DNA from: Strigamia acuminata
Taxonomy: Eukaryota > Arthropoda > Chilopoda > Geophilomorpha > Linotaeniidae
Assembly (NCBI GenBank): GCA_949358305.1
Contig: CASHSZ010000123.1
Coordinates: 1-42,500 of the forward strand
Reading direction: 5' to 3'
DNA: 42,500 nucleotides
The position numbers and the translations under genes were made by a program. Of this stretch, positions 20,175 to 32,186 are shown in pieces (positions within the stretch are counted from its first letter, which is position 1; each line of letters starts with the position of its first letter). A model generated the notes under the pieces. It did not search any database and was not told the DNA's origin. It saw only the letters and a list, made by a program, of their open reading frames with translations.

Positions 20175-20794
20175 CAAAATAACAAATAAATGAATAAATC
20201 GAAAATAGAACGCCCCCGTCCCGGCGAGACTAGGGGCGGGTGGCGTCGTTGAGCGGCGGCAGCGGCGGCGGTAGCCCCGACGACTCGCCCCGAAAATAAG
20301 CTCCCGCACCAGCATTCCTTCGTCCGTCTAAACCTCGCAGCGCGTGCGGTCGCGTGCATTCTACTCGTGTCCGGTGTGGCGATCGGTACAGAGTAAAAAA
20401 AAGATCACCCGAAAAAGAAAGACGATTAAAGTTTTAATTCTCCGGTCGTGGAACCGACTTTGCGGTTCGTGCTTTAACCGTTAATTAGGTTATCTTCGTC
20501 GCAACTCGTCGTAATAAAAATTTCACAGAAAATCAGCCGTTTCGTATTTTATTTTCATCTTCCGGGGGTCTCGCGCCGTCGTTGTGGACGGGAGTCTTCC
20601 CGAACACGTTCGATGGGTTTTGCCGACACTTTCAGATCGAATGCGGAACTCGGGCCCGTCGCTCGGTCGAGCGGCGCCAGTACCCGCCGAGCGGCACGGT
20701 ATCCGATACCCGTCTTTTTTAAACCTCCCTTGCTTCGTCGGTCTCAGACTGGCCTTCGGGTCGGTCAAAATAAATAAATAAATAAATAAATGAA

Positions 20795-20845
<51 letters not shown>

Positions 20846-22849
20846 GTAGGTCGGGAAATAGAACGCGTTCGTCCCGGCGAATAGTGGCAGCTGGGGTCGT
20901 CGAGTGAGTGGCGGCGGCAGCGGCAACCTCGATGACTCGCCCCGAAAATAAAGTCCCGCGTCGGCATCCCTTCGTGCGTCCTTCGTCCGTCTAATCCTCG
21001 CAGCGCGTGCGGTCGCGTGCATTCTACTCGTGTCCGATGTAGCGACCGGTACGAGGTAAAAAAAATATCACACGAAAAAGAAAGACGATTAAAATTTTAA
21101 TTCTCCGGTTGTGGAACCGACTTCGCGGTTCGTGCTTTAATCGTTAATTAGATTATCGTCGTCGCAATTTATCAGAATAAAATTTTTACGGAAAATTGAC
21201 ATTTCCGTATTTCATTTTCATCTTTCGGGGGTCTTGCGCCGTCATAATCGGAGCGAGTCTCGCTCGATGCGTTCGACGGACTTTGTGGGAGTTTCCAGAT
21301 CGCCAGCGGAACGAGGGGCCGTGGCTCGTCCGAGCGGCGCAGTACCCGTCGAGTGGCGCGGTACCCGAGTTCTTGCATCCAACGGTGGACACATCTTTGT
21401 CGAGAGCACCTCTCGGTCTCAGACCGGCCTTCGGGCCGGTCAAAAAAAATAAACAAATAAATAAATAAATAAATAAATAAACGAGTCGGCGAATAAAGGC
21501 GGTTGGGGTCGCTGGACGGTGGCGGTGGTGGTGGCAGCGGCAACCCCGACGACTCGTCGCAAAAGATAAGCTCCCGCGCCGGCATCCGTTTGCTCGTCTA
21601 AACCTCGCAGTGCGCGTGCGGTCGCGTGCATTCTACTCGTGTCCGATGTGGCGATCGGCATAGATCACCCGAAAAAGGAAAGACGATTAAAATTTTAATT
21701 CTCCGGTCGTGGCACCGACTTTGCGGCTCGTGCTTTAACCGTTAATTAGGTTATCTTCGTCGTAATTCGTTGGAATAAAATTTTTATAGAAAATCAGCCG
21801 TTATGCATTTTATTTTCATCTTCCGGGGGTCTCGTGCCGTCGTAGTAGGCGTTAGTTTCAATCATCGCGTTCTACGGATTTTGAGGGGATCCTCAGATCG
21901 AGACCAAAGTGAGAGGGCCGTCGCCCCCGTCTCGTGCGCCGCTCGATCCCCGTTGGATGACAAGATGGCATTCGCCTCTCCCACCCGAGGATCGGTCGGT
22001 GGTGCGGTATTTATGCTTGTGCACCAAATGGGTGGTCGACAGGTCCCCAATCGGTCTCGGGCTCAGACTGGCCTTCGGGCCGGTCAAAATAACAAATAAA
22101 TGAATAAATCGGAAATAGAACGCTCCCGTCCCGGCGAGACTAGGGGCGGGTGGCGTCGTTGAGCGGCGGCAGCGGCGGCGGTAGCCCCGACGACTCGCCC
22201 CGAAAAAAGGCTCCCGCACCAGCATTCCTTCGTCCGTCTAAACCTCGCAGCGCGTGCGGTCGCGTGCATTCTACTCGTGTCCGGTGTGGCGATCGGTACA
22301 GAGTAAAAAAAAGATCACCCGAAAAAGAAAGACGATTAAAGTTTTAATTCTCCGGTCGTGGAACCGACTTTGCGGTTCGTGCTTTAACCGTTAATTAGGT
22401 TATCTTCGTCGCAACTCGTCGTAATAAAAATTTCACAGAAAATCAGCCGTTTCGTATTTTATTTTCATCTCACGGTGGTCTGGCGCCGTCATAGTCGACG
22501 GAAGTCTCTCCGAACACGTTCAACGGGCTTCACGAACGCTTTCAGATCGAATGCGGAACTCGGGCCCGCCGCTTGGTCGAGCGGCGCAGTACCCGCCGAG
22601 CGGCGTGGTAGCCGGGTTCTCGCGTATGGCGATAGGGGGTCCTTTCTAAACAAACACCTCTCTCGGTCTCAGACTGGCCTTCGGGTCGGTCAAAATAATA
22701 AATAAATGAATCGGAAATAGAACGCACCCGTTCTCGCTCGGTCTACCGGCGAATGGGAGCAGTTGGGGCCGTTGAGCGGCGACGACAGCAGCCCTAACGA
22801 CTCGTCCCGAAAATAAGTTTCCGCACCGACATCCGTTCGCTTATTTAAA

Positions 22850-23380
22850 CCCCATGACGCGCGCGTGGTTGCCTGCATTTTTCGGCTTGTTTCGACACGT
22901 TTCGACGTCGACGCGCGACCGTGAGCAAAGTCCTCAGCAACATATGGACATGAGTGTGTCTTTGCTCGCGATCTACGCGTTTGAGCGCGTTACGACGCGC
23001 GATAATGCACGTGATGCGATGGGGGTGAGCGCGACACGGGCTTTTGGCGCGGGCGTCGGTAATGATGTCCGTCAACGTGGATGAATGTCCGCGAAGTGTT
23101 TGGTGTTTATGGCAACGCACCAGGACGCAATTAACAACCAACAAGAATTAAAAATATAACTGTTTAACAAAAAGAAACTCCTATAATGTTGAAACAATAA
23201 AGAAAACGCAAAATTCAGATTCAAATTTAGATTTGAATTAGGTCAGATTAGGCCAGGTTGTAGATCCACAGACTCTCGAGACGACAACAAGAAAATAAAA
23301 AGGATGCGTTTATCGTTTGTAGGTAGAATCTCGCGCCGAGTTAAATAAAAGTCTTTAAAAAATAGAAATCGATTTCCCGG
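22850..23380. other. unique insert that interrupts the 0.6-kb array
   Basis: The fifth interval is about 400 bp longer than the others because of this sequence. It starts GC-rich (GCGCGCGTGGTTGCC) and becomes AT-rich. It contains ATTCAAATTTAGATTTGAAT at 23219-23238, an 8-bp inverted repeat around TTAG. The unit that follows (23390-23730) is the most diverged of the array. No gene is recognised. Confidence 0.5.
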
Positions 23381-26262
23381 TCGTAGAATTAATTTTGTGT
23401 CATGTGATCCAGTCATTAATTAGATTTTCGTGGTAGATGTTGCGTGAAACAAGATCGTGAACGTCTCAATTGGTTTACGATTTAAATTTCATCTCGCAAT
23501 ACACGCTGCACCAACGTAGTCGACGCGAGTTTATATCACTGCACTCGATGGGTTTTGTGAGCATTTTTAGACCAATCGATCGTACAGCTTGTTTGCTAGT
23601 CTTCCTTTCGAGGTCAGTAGTTAACTCTTTGCACTCAATCTGTACGAGTCGCGGTAGCCGGGTTCTTGCATTCTATGATGCTGTTGGTTCCAACGGCGAT
23701 ACGCGTCTCCCGCCTCTCGGTCTCAGACTGGCCTTCGGGCCGGTCAAAAAAAAAGAAAAAAATTAATAAATAGATAAATAAGTCGGGAACAAAACGCATC
23801 CATCCCGACGAATAGTGACAGTTGGGCTCGTTGAGCGGCGGCAGCGGCGGCGGTAGCCCCGACGACTCGCCCCGAAAATAAGCTCCCGCACCGGCATTTC
23901 TTCGTCCGTCTAAACCTCGCAGCGCGCGTGCGGTCGCGTGCATTCTACTCGTGTCCGGTGTGGCGATCGGTACGGGGTAAAAAAAAAAATATTACACGCA
24001 AAAGGAAAGACGATTAAAATTTTAATTCTCCGGTCGTGGAACCGACTTTGTGGTTTGCGTTTTAACCGTTAATTAGGTTATCTTCGTCGCACTTTATCGC
24101 AATAAAAATTTTATAGGAAACCCGCCGCTCCGCATTTTATTTTCACCTCCCGGGGGTCTTGCGCCGTCGTATTCGATGGCAGTCGCCTTCGGTGCGTTCA
24201 ATTGACCCCGTGAGTGCTTTCGGATCGAGACCGATGTGAGAGGTCGACATTCACGCCCCGACGATCGGTGCGGACCACTGGCATTTTTTCACCCATCCGT
24301 TTATCGGTCGTCGGTCCGATGCACGCTCCAGCCAGTGATTTTGTCGACGGGTCTCCGAGAGCGGTCTCGGTCTCAGACTGGCCTTCGGGCCGGTCAAAAT
24401 AATAAATAAATAAATAAATAAATAAATGGATCGGAAATAGGTCGCACCCGTCCCGGCGAGAATAAGGGTGGGTGGCGTCGTTGAGCGACGTCAGCGGCAG
24501 CGACGTCAGCGGCAGCGACAGCCCCGACGACTAACTCGCCCCGAAAATAAGGTCCTGCGCCGGCATCCGTTCGTTCGTTCAAACCTCGCAGCGCTCGTGC
24601 GGTCGCGTGCATTCTACTCGTGTCCGACGTGGCGATCGGTACGGAGTAAAAAAAAAAAAGATCATCAGAGAAAGGAAGACGATTAAAATTTTAATTCTCC
24701 AGTCGTGGCACCGACTTTGCGGTTCGTGCTTTAACCGTTAATTAGGTTATCTTCGTTGTGGCAGATTCGAATAAAAGTTTTACAAAATAATCGTCGTTTT
24801 ACATTTTTAAATCATTTCCCAGGGACCGTGTACCGTCGCAGTCGATGCGAGTCCCGGTCATCGCATCCGATAGACATTGCGGACGTTTTTCAGATCGAGA
24901 CTGGAGTACCTGTTGAGTACCAAATGGCCGGTCGGTCGTTGGTGTGGTTCCGTCTCCTAAAATGTTCGTCGCCATTTTCTGTTGGTCGAGTCGCCTACCA
25001 TCCAATGGTCGGTCGGTGGGTCTCGGTCTCAGACTGGCCTTCGGGCCGGTCAAAATAACAAATAAATGAATAAATCGGAAATAGAACGTCCCCGTCCCGG
25101 CCAGAATAGGGGCAGGTGGTGTCGTTGAGCGGCGTCAGCGGCAGCGACAGCCCGGACGAATCGCCCCGAAAATAAGGTCCTGCGCTGGCATCCGTTTGTT
25201 CGTTCAAACCTCGCAGCGCTCGTGCGGTCGCGTGCATTCTACTCGTGTCCGACGTGGCGATCGGTACGGAGTAAAAAAAAAAAAGATCATCAGAGAAAGG
25301 AAGACGATTAAAATTTTAATTCTCCGGTCGTGGCACCGACTTTGCGGTTCGTACTTTAACCGTTAATTAGGTTATCTTCGTCGTAATTCGTTGGAATAAA
25401 AATTTTATAGAAAATGAGCCGTTTCGTATTTTATTTTCATCTTCCGGGGGTCTCGCGCCGTCGTTGTGGACGGGAGTCTTCCCGAACACGTTCGATGGGT
25501 TTTGCCAACACTTTCAGATCGAACTCGGGACTCGGGCCCGCCGCTCGGTCGAGCGGCGCACAGTACCCGCCGAGCGGCGCGGTATCCGATATAAAAGGAC
25601 CCTTGCTTCGCCACGGTCTCAGACTGGCCTTCGGGCCGGTCAAAATAATAAATAAATAAATAAATAAATAAGTCCGAAAATGGAACGTATCCGTCCCGAC
25701 GAATAGATGCGGTTGGGGTCGTTGAGCGACAGCGGCGGCAGCGGCAGCCCCGACGACTCGCCCCGAAAATAAGCTCCCTTACCGGCATTCCTTCGACCGT
25801 CTAAACCTCGCAGCATGCGTGCGGTCGCGTGCATTCTACTCGTGTCCGATGTGGCGATCGGTACGAGGTAAAAAAAATATCACACGAAAAAAGAAAGACG
25901 ATTAAAATTTTAATTCTTCGGTCGTGGGACCGACTTTGCGGTCCGTGCTTTAACCGTTAATTAGGTTATCTTCGTCGTAATTCGTTGGAATAAAAATTTT
26001 ATAGAAAATGAGCCGTTTCGTATTTTATTTTCATCTTCCGGGGGTCTCGCGCCGTCGTTGTGGACGGGAGTCTTCCCGAACACGTTCGATGGGTTTTGCC
26101 AACACTTTCAGATCGAACTCGGGACTCGGGCCCGCCGCTCGGTCGAGCGGCGCACAGTACCCGCCGAGCGGCGCGGTATTTGATACCCGTCTCTGTAAAA
26201 GCAGCCGTGCTTTTTCGGTCTCAGACTGGCCTTCGGGCCGGTCAAAATAATAAATAAATAAG

Positions 26263-27436
26263 TCGAGAATGGGCCACCGCCGGCCGGTGGGGCCAATCGT
26301 CGCGGGTGGGTGGGGCAGGCAGCCAACCGTCCACCGATCGATCGATCGATTGATTGATCGACCGACCAATCAATCGGTTTTCAGATTTCGGGTTTTCACG
26401 GGTCCCAGGTTTTTCAGGTTTTTCAGATTTTTCAGATTTCAGATTTCAGATTTCAGATTTCAGATTTCACATCGAATAATGTACGGAGTCTCTTCGGTGC
26501 CATTCTCATTTTGACCGTTAAGGACAGACAGACTGCTCCTCGACCAGGACCGACTAATGCGACAACTAGACCCGTCGCCCGTCGCGCGAGCCCGCCTCAT
26601 TTTTTTCGCTCGTTTATTCACGCTTAGTTTTAAGAAAAATTTTCAAATTTTACAAATGTACACAAATAAAAAGACCGTTTACTTTTCGCTCCAATTGTTT
26701 ATTCTTTATACGCCTTTACAACTCTTACGAGAAGATAAATAGAAAGCGAGAAAATATAATCGATCAACCACGCCGTCGGCGCCTAACCCGAACCCGTAGT
26801 CCCCGCTTCGTTCTTCTCCTCCCCGTTCACGGGACGGGCCGAACACCGAACACCGAGCGCCGAGCGCTGCGCGGGCACCCGGTGGCGCAACCGGGCAACA
26901 TGACGCGGCACGATTCAAAACGCCGATCGTTTATTCGTTTCATTTTATTTTGTTTCGTTTCGTTTCATTTTATTGTTTCACTTTGTTTTATTTTGTTTCA
27001 TTTTTTCTTTTTAATTCGCATCGCCGAGCGTCGCGTCGCAGCGCCGTGACATCGAGGTGAACAGCGGATCAAGCTTTTTCCCGCCATTGTTGTGCCCTTC
27101 TCCTTCTTCGCGACGCACACGCGTACATATATCGGTTCGCTGGACTCCGTAGAGTGGGAAAAACAAACAAACAAACAAACAAAAAAAAAACGAACAAACG
27201 AGTAAGTAAGGCTATCCAATCGCATTATTTCTTAAAAAAAAAACAAACAAACGAGAGAAGAAACGGAACGGGCGAATAAAAACGGCGTGCCATGCGGGAC
27301 AGCGTGCGTGAGCACGGAGGAGGGGGGAAACCCCGTCGATATCAAACGACTAGATTCAACGTTGGTTTTGTGGTTACTACTCGCGGCGCTATTATTTGTC
27401 CGTCCGTTCGTCCGTTAATCGGTCTAATGAATTAAC
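26263..27436. other. intergenic region with short minisatellites
   Basis: No gene is supported. There are (GATC/GATT)n at about 26335-26360, a TTTTCAG- and TTTCAGA-type 7- to 10-bp minisatellite at about 26380-26470, (TTTCG/TTTTA)n at 26930-27000, and (AAAC)n at 27163-27185. Confidence 0.5.
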
Positions 27437-27457
27437 CAATTAATTGATTAAACGACC
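27437..27457 (+). promoter_or_regulatory. motif shared with the piggyBac gene upstream region
   Basis: CAATTAATTGATTAA followed by TAAACGACC (overlapping) lies 35-55 nt before the ATG. The same 15-mer and 9-mer occur at 33267-33281 and 33295-33303, before the ATG at 33338. Shared upstream elements suggest a common promoter type, but the 15-mer is AT-rich and partly palindromic. Confidence 0.3.
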
Positions 27458-27491
27458 AATTCGTTTATAAGTAGGCGATTGATCGACGAAA

Positions 27492-28791
27492 ATGGACGAC
27501 GAGCAACGAGGAGTGGGCGAAGAACGGACGGGAGTGAACCCCGAGGGCGGAGGTGTCACGGAGACCCACGCGGAAACAGGCGCCGAGGAGGTGGTGCACG
27601 TTTTGTCGTCGCCGAACGGAACAGCGGGAACCGAGAGCGCGGACCCGGGCGCCAGCCAGTCGTTTCCGAGCACGTTGTCCGGATTGGAAGGTGTACGCAA
27701 ACCCCGTCCAATGTAAGTACCACGGCGCGACCGGGTTCGTGCGGGATACCATTTACATTCGTTTTCGTTTTTCGATAGACGACTCGACAGCGACAACGAC
27801 GACGACAGCGACAATGGCAATGGCAACAACGGCGGTGGCGGCGACAACGGCAACGGCGGCAACGAAGCCAACGACGGCAACAGCGGCGGTGACGGGGCAA
27901 CGGGGCGCGAGGTCGAAGCCATGCAAGCCAAGATCAACACCCTGGAAGTTGAACTGGAAGAATTGAGGTCGAACCTCGCCAACCACGGCGAAAGACTGGG
28001 GGCTCTCGAGGCGATGCTCCCAGTCCCTCCCAGCGGGTCGCAGTCGCAACAAACAGACTTTGGCTCCTACGACTCTGCGAAGGTGAGCAACGGCGCCCGC
28101 CCGTGTCGTCGATTCACTCGTTTTTTCTTCTTCTTCTTCTTCTTCTTCGTTCAGGACAAGCCCGTTCGCAGCAGGGTGGGGATGTGTTGGCTGTGCCGCA
28201 GGAAGCGCGCGAACTACGCCTACGACGACGACGACGGCGACGGCGACGACGACGACGGCGATGGGGGCGGATGGAAACCGGCTGGCCCACTCAAGGACAT
28301 TGGCGATCACTGGCGGAGTGTGCACACCGTAGCCAGAGACTTTGAGGCGGCCAGGCAATTGCTGCGCGGCCACATCGGCACATTCGACGGCTTTTGCCAG
28401 GTACGTATGTATGCATGTGTTTCCTCGCGCGGTCTCTCGGTGTCGTCGCTGAACAAATCGTATGTTTTTGTTTTTTTTGTTTTTTTTACCCGACAGGAAC
28501 TGTTTTCGACGACGGAGCACGCGTCCGACTGCCCTTTGTGCGACACGCAGCCGGATGACCTGAGGCAACATCTTTGGACGAAACATAAATTTTACGTACC
28601 GATCGCGACGATAAGGTCGAGCATCGACCAAAGGGGATGCGACGAACCGAAACTACCGGCGCCGAAACGCCCGGCGCCGCAACGTGTCCCGGATCAACCG
28701 AAACGACGAAAGGGCGAGGCAGAAAAGAAGGTGAAAGAAAAACGCCTCGGTTTATTCGTTCGTTCATTGATTATTTTAATTTTTTATTCAC

Positions 28792-28861
<70 letters not shown>

Positions 28862-30477
28862 ACACACACACACAGGTAGTCATCCCAGTAGAACAAAGCA
28901 ACTTGGACCTGATGAAGGAAGGGTACACGAAGTGGATGTCGAACGTGCGTGACTGACTCGCGTCGAGGACTCGATCAATCTATCGATCGAATTGACTCGT
29001 TCGTTTTCTTTTTCAGGAAGCCATCGACATGGTGCAACAACGCCCGGTGCTGGATCTCCTCTTCGGAAAGGACAAAGTCAGGGGCTTGTTTTCCATGCCC
29101 GCTTCTTTCCCTTCCCCGCGTCCCTCTCCTCTCGCTGGTACCTTTCGCATTGCCCCCGCTGCTGCAACTGCTCTTCGCACCGCCGAGCAACGCGCCAAAT
29201 CCGCCGCCGAGCAACGCGCCAAATCCGCCGCCGAGCAACGCGCCAAATCCGCCGCCGAGCAACGCGCCAAATCCGCCGCCGAGCAACGCGCCAAACCCGC
29301 CGCCGAGCAACGCGCCAAATCCGCCGCCGAGCAACGCGCCAAATCCGCCGCCGAGCAACGCGCCAAATCCGCCGCCGAGCAACGCGCCAAATCCGCCGCC
29401 GAGCAACGCGCCAAATCCGCCGCCGAGCAACGCGCCAAATCCGCCGCCGAGCAACGTGCCAAACCCACCACCGAGCAACGCGCCAAATCTACTGTTGTTG
29501 CCGCTAAACACGCCGGATCCATTAAACGTGCAGACGACAATAGCAACAGCAGCAGCAGCAGCGGCGGCGACGACGACGGCGCCGAGGACAGTGGTGCCGA
29601 CCTCTTCACCGGCGCCCGCCCCGATCGTGGTGCCGGTGCCGGTGCCACCAGCAAGTCCCGAGAATACGACGTCGACCTCTCGCGCGATCCCATCACCGTA
29701 CGCGGCTTCACTTTCGTGCGTAGTCGGGTACCCGGCATCCCGCTCGTCCGCGACGACGACGATGATGAGGAACGCGCTCGCCGCGAAGTCCGCAAGAAGA
29801 ACCGCGCGAAGGTAGAGTGCGAAGGCCAAATGATCCGCGCACAGAGTCGCGAGATACAGCGTCGGCGAGAAAGTGAGTTCGAACTCGAACACGCCGAACA
29901 CGAGCCCTCGCCCGGGCACAGTCGCGGCACCGGGTCGCGGTCGCGGTCGCGGTCGCGGTCGCAATCGCGGTCGCAGTCGCAGTCGCGGTCGCAGTCGCAG
30001 TCGCGGTCGCGGTCGCGATCGCAGTCGCGGTCGCGGTCGCAGTCGAAGGAGTCGCGATCGAAGGAGTCGCGATCGAAGGAGTCGCAGTCGCAGTCGTGGT
30101 CGCAGTCGCGGTCATCTTCTTCGCGGCCGTTTTCGCAACCGTTCAAGGTAAGAAACGAAAAATCTCGTCCCGTATTGTCTCGTTTTTCTTTCTTTCTTTC
30201 TTTCTTTCTTTCTCGTATCCGTTCACAAATTCGCTCGTTTCAAATTTCAGACGTCCCTGTATCGCCACGATCGGAGTGGTGCCGCTGGCTCCAAGGCAAC
30301 CGGTTGCGACAGTATCTACTGTCTCGGGGTGGCCGACCCGCGGATCAAATGCTCCGAGTGTTTATGCTCGGTGCACGAAGAGTGCGTGGGGCGGCCGTGG
30401 ACCAAACGACTCGGCCGAAGCGAAGGTTTTGTCTGCAGCGGTTGTCGCGACGAACCCCTCTGCTCCAAACTGCGGTA

Positions 30478-30524
<47 letters not shown>

Positions 30525-31078
30525 CGGTGTTGATCGTTTTTCGTTCGTCGAACTAATCCCGAATTTCTCTCGCAGGTGCTCCGTCTACACGACCAAAGAG
30601 GGCCTGGCCCGCAAAGAGCACGCTTGCTACCGGCACATCGCGAATGTCCTCCGAGGCGAGTCGGCGAGTTGGCGGATGAGCGCGTTTAAAGGGACCACCA
30701 GCGCGCGAGAAGACCTGGTGACGGACCAACACGAGGCGTTGATCAGAGACAAGGCGGTGGTACGGGTTAACGAATCGTTCGCTCGTTCGTTTGTTTGTTC
30801 GCTCGTTTAAATTTCCATTCACGTTTCAGAGTCGATGGCTGGTTCGCAAGATCGAGGGTCTCTACGAAGCGGAGGTCGGTTTGCTTCCACCGAAAGGCAT
30901 TCCCCGCATGCCGCCGGATCGTCTCGCGACGATAGTGCCCAAGGTCCTGGTCCCGGAGTACATGGTCCGGTTGATCGCGGCAACGGAGGATATCGACCGA
31001 GACCACGCGGAGTTTCTATTGGAATACTGTGACCGTCCGCCGTATGCACTCGACGACCGGAGCTTCGAGTCGGTGTGA
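27492..31078 (+). CDS. multi-zinc-finger protein with octapeptide repeat and Arg-Ser region
   Basis: Nine exons join in frame to give 953 aa: 27492-27712, 27779-28082, 28155-28400, 28497-28730, 28876-28944, 29017-30147, 30251-30474, 30576-30759 and 30830-31078. Nearly all junctions have good GT/AG signals (for example GTAAGTACC, GTGAGC, GTACGT); the donor after exon 7 (GTAGTT) is weak. Order of parts: acidic Asn/Asp/Gly-rich region and a coiled-coil segment (about 125-160), two C2H2-like fingers (C186, C189, H227, H232 with an acidic insert; C269, C272, H282, H287), thirteen copies of AAEQRAKS, a Ser/Asp-rich section, an Arg-Ser dipeptide run, a PHD-like C4HC3 cluster (C754, C759, C769, C772, H777, C780, C797, C800), and a C-terminal domain of about 80 aa. 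It is probably a nuclear, nucleic-acid- or chromatin-associated protein by inference. I do not recognise an orthologue. Confidence 0.72.
28796..28875 (+). repeat. CT and CA microsatellite up to the splice acceptor of intron 4
   Basis: About 32 CT dinucleotides are followed by (CA)n that ends in CACAG, the acceptor of exon 5. The repeat therefore provides the pyrimidine tract. Confidence 0.9.
29179..29490 (+). repeat. 24-bp coding minisatellite, 13 units
   Basis: Each unit encodes AAEQRAKS in the gene frame (variants: TA- at the first, AKP at the fifth and twelfth, TT- at the last). It has no stop in the other forward frames either, which is why spurious PPPSNAPN- and RRATRQIR-type frames appear. 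The octapeptide is strongly helix-prone and charged. Confidence 0.95.
29935..30115 (+). repeat. 6-bp coding repeat TCGCGG/TCGCAG, Arg-Ser and Gln-Ser run
   Basis: In frame it encodes alternating SR and SQ dipeptides plus three SKESR-type units. This resembles the RS domains of splicing-associated proteins. The resemblance is compositional only. Confidence 0.85.
30483..30524 (+). repeat. poly(T) run of about 42 in intron 7
   Basis: An uninterrupted T homopolymer starts just after the weak donor of exon 7 and fills much of the 101-nt intron. Confidence 0.9.
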
Positions 31079-31336
31079 GCGAGCGAGCGAGCGAGCGAGC
31101 GACCGACCGACTTAGAACGACCGACCGACCGACCGACCAACCGACTTAGAACGAACGACCGACCAACCGACTTAGAACGACCGACCGACCGATTGACCGA
31201 CCGACCGACCGACCGACTTAGAATGACGCGAGCTGGACAGGCAGACAGCGAGCGAGCGAGGTGGACGACCGAACGCGCGAGCGACATCGACGACGTCGTC
31301 CGCGACCTATTTATTTATTTTTTTTATTTATTTTTT

Positions 31337-31411
<75 letters not shown>

Positions 31412-31740
31412 TTTTTCTCCATTCGTTCATTCATTCGTTCACCCATTCATTTATTTATTTGTTTATGTATACATACATACATACATATACACATGTATAT
31501 ATATACATTTTGTTGTTGTGTTATCTGCTCTCTCGAATAAATCAGCGAGTAAACCACACGCCTCGCCTCTCTCTCTCTTCATTTCTTCTCAAAAACGTTC
31601 AAATCAACCTACGAGGTTGAAACAAACAAAAAAGAAAGAAACCCGAAGTAAAGTAAAGTAAAGTAAAGTAAAGTAAAGTAAAGTAGAGTAGAGTAGAGTA
31701 GAGTAGAGTAGAGTAGAGTAGAGTAGAGTAGAGTAAAATA
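31079..31740 (+). repeat. 3' UTR and simple-repeat block after the zinc-finger gene
   Basis: 31080-31220 holds (GAGC)n and four (GACC)n blocks separated by GACTTAGAA. 31305-31412 is (TTTA)n. AATAAA at 31536-31541 is a likely poly(A) signal. 31646-31735 is a 5-bp repeat, (AAAGT)n grading into (AGAGT)n. Confidence 0.75.
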
Positions 31741-32110
31741 GAGCACTCGAACCGAAAGCGACGAAATTCCAGACGACCACGAAGACGCTTTATCTTCGGC
31801 CCCGGGTGGCCGAGCGGGCAGGGTGACCTGCCGCACGGAGCTGGTGACCGAAGGTTCGCGTCCCGCTCTCCCCCGACTTTTCGTTGGCAACATTGAATGA
31901 TTGATTTGTATTAGTTGGTTTATTATACTGTGACAAGTTCTTGAAAATACTACTCTTCCGCAAGACTCGCGGGAGGGGGGGTCGAAGGTATCGGCCCTTC
32001 TTTATTTTATTTCATTTTATTTTATTCTATTTTTAATTTTATTTCCACCTACCTATCTACCCGTCTGTTTATTTATTTGTTTATTTATTTGTTTATTTAT
32101 TTATTTATTT
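31741..32110 (+). repeat. tRNA-headed repeat, copy 1
   Basis: The A box TGGCCGAGCGG is at 31807-31817 and the B-box-like GGTTCGCGTCC at 31853-31863 (one deviation from GGTTCGANTCC). About 60 nt upstream are conserved with the other copies (CGACCACGAAGACGCTTTATC). Downstream there are two hairpins, at 31955-31975 (CTTCCGC/GCGGGAG) and 31979-31997 (GGGTCGA/TCGGCCC), and then a T-rich TTTTA tail. The D-arm resembles class II (Leu/Ser-type) tRNAs, and TCGGC upstream can pair with GCCGA after the T-arm in the better-preserved copies. Confidence 0.8.
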
Positions 32111-32186
32111 ATTTATTTCTTTCTTTCTTTCTTTCTTTTTTCTTCCTTTCGTCTCTTTTCCTCTCGTTCGTTCGGCCAAAATGAAA

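Larger units (their letters stand above)
19850..26262 (+). repeat. tandem array of ten ~0.6-kb units with variable cassettes
   Basis: Each unit has four parts. (1) A conserved block runs from a CCCCGACGACTCGCCCCGAAAA-type segment through GTGCATTCTACTCGTGTC and ACGATTAAAATTTTAATTCT to TTTATTTTCATCTTCCGGGG. (2) A central cassette of about 180-200 nt differs between units. (3) There is a hairpin ACTGGCC-TTCG-GGCCGGT. (4) It is followed by CAAAATAATAAATAAATAAA. The hairpins lie near 20157, 20748, 21422, 22066, 22670, 23727, 24377, 25032, 25622 and 26222, so spacings are 590-675 bp except one of about 1057, where unique sequence is inserted. All units have the same orientation. Long minus-strand frames across the units are not conserved between copies and are not called as genes. 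Confidence 0.9.

Noticed and set aside
20523-26369. Recurring minus-strand frames with TGPKASLRP or DRPEGQSETE motifs across the 0.6-kb array
   Set aside because: The motif is only the hairpin read in frame. The rest of each frame is not conserved, changes frame between units and often runs into the TAAA tail.
28949-29964. Long open frames with PPPSNAPN, RRATRQIR or GGGFGALL repeats
   Set aside because: They are alternative frames of the 24-bp minisatellite. Only the AAEQRAKS frame joins in phase to exons on both sides.
31305-31412. (TTTA)n frames coding for repeated YLFI
   Set aside because: Pure microsatellite; the same applies to the FVCL-type frames in the AAAC run at 41.88-41.93 kb.
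31799-31868. Could be a functional tRNA-Leu or tRNA-Ser gene
   Set aside because: The acceptor stem pairs for only about five positions, no convincing anticodon arm is seen, and six copies share long non-tRNA flanks. It is a tRNA-derived repeat.
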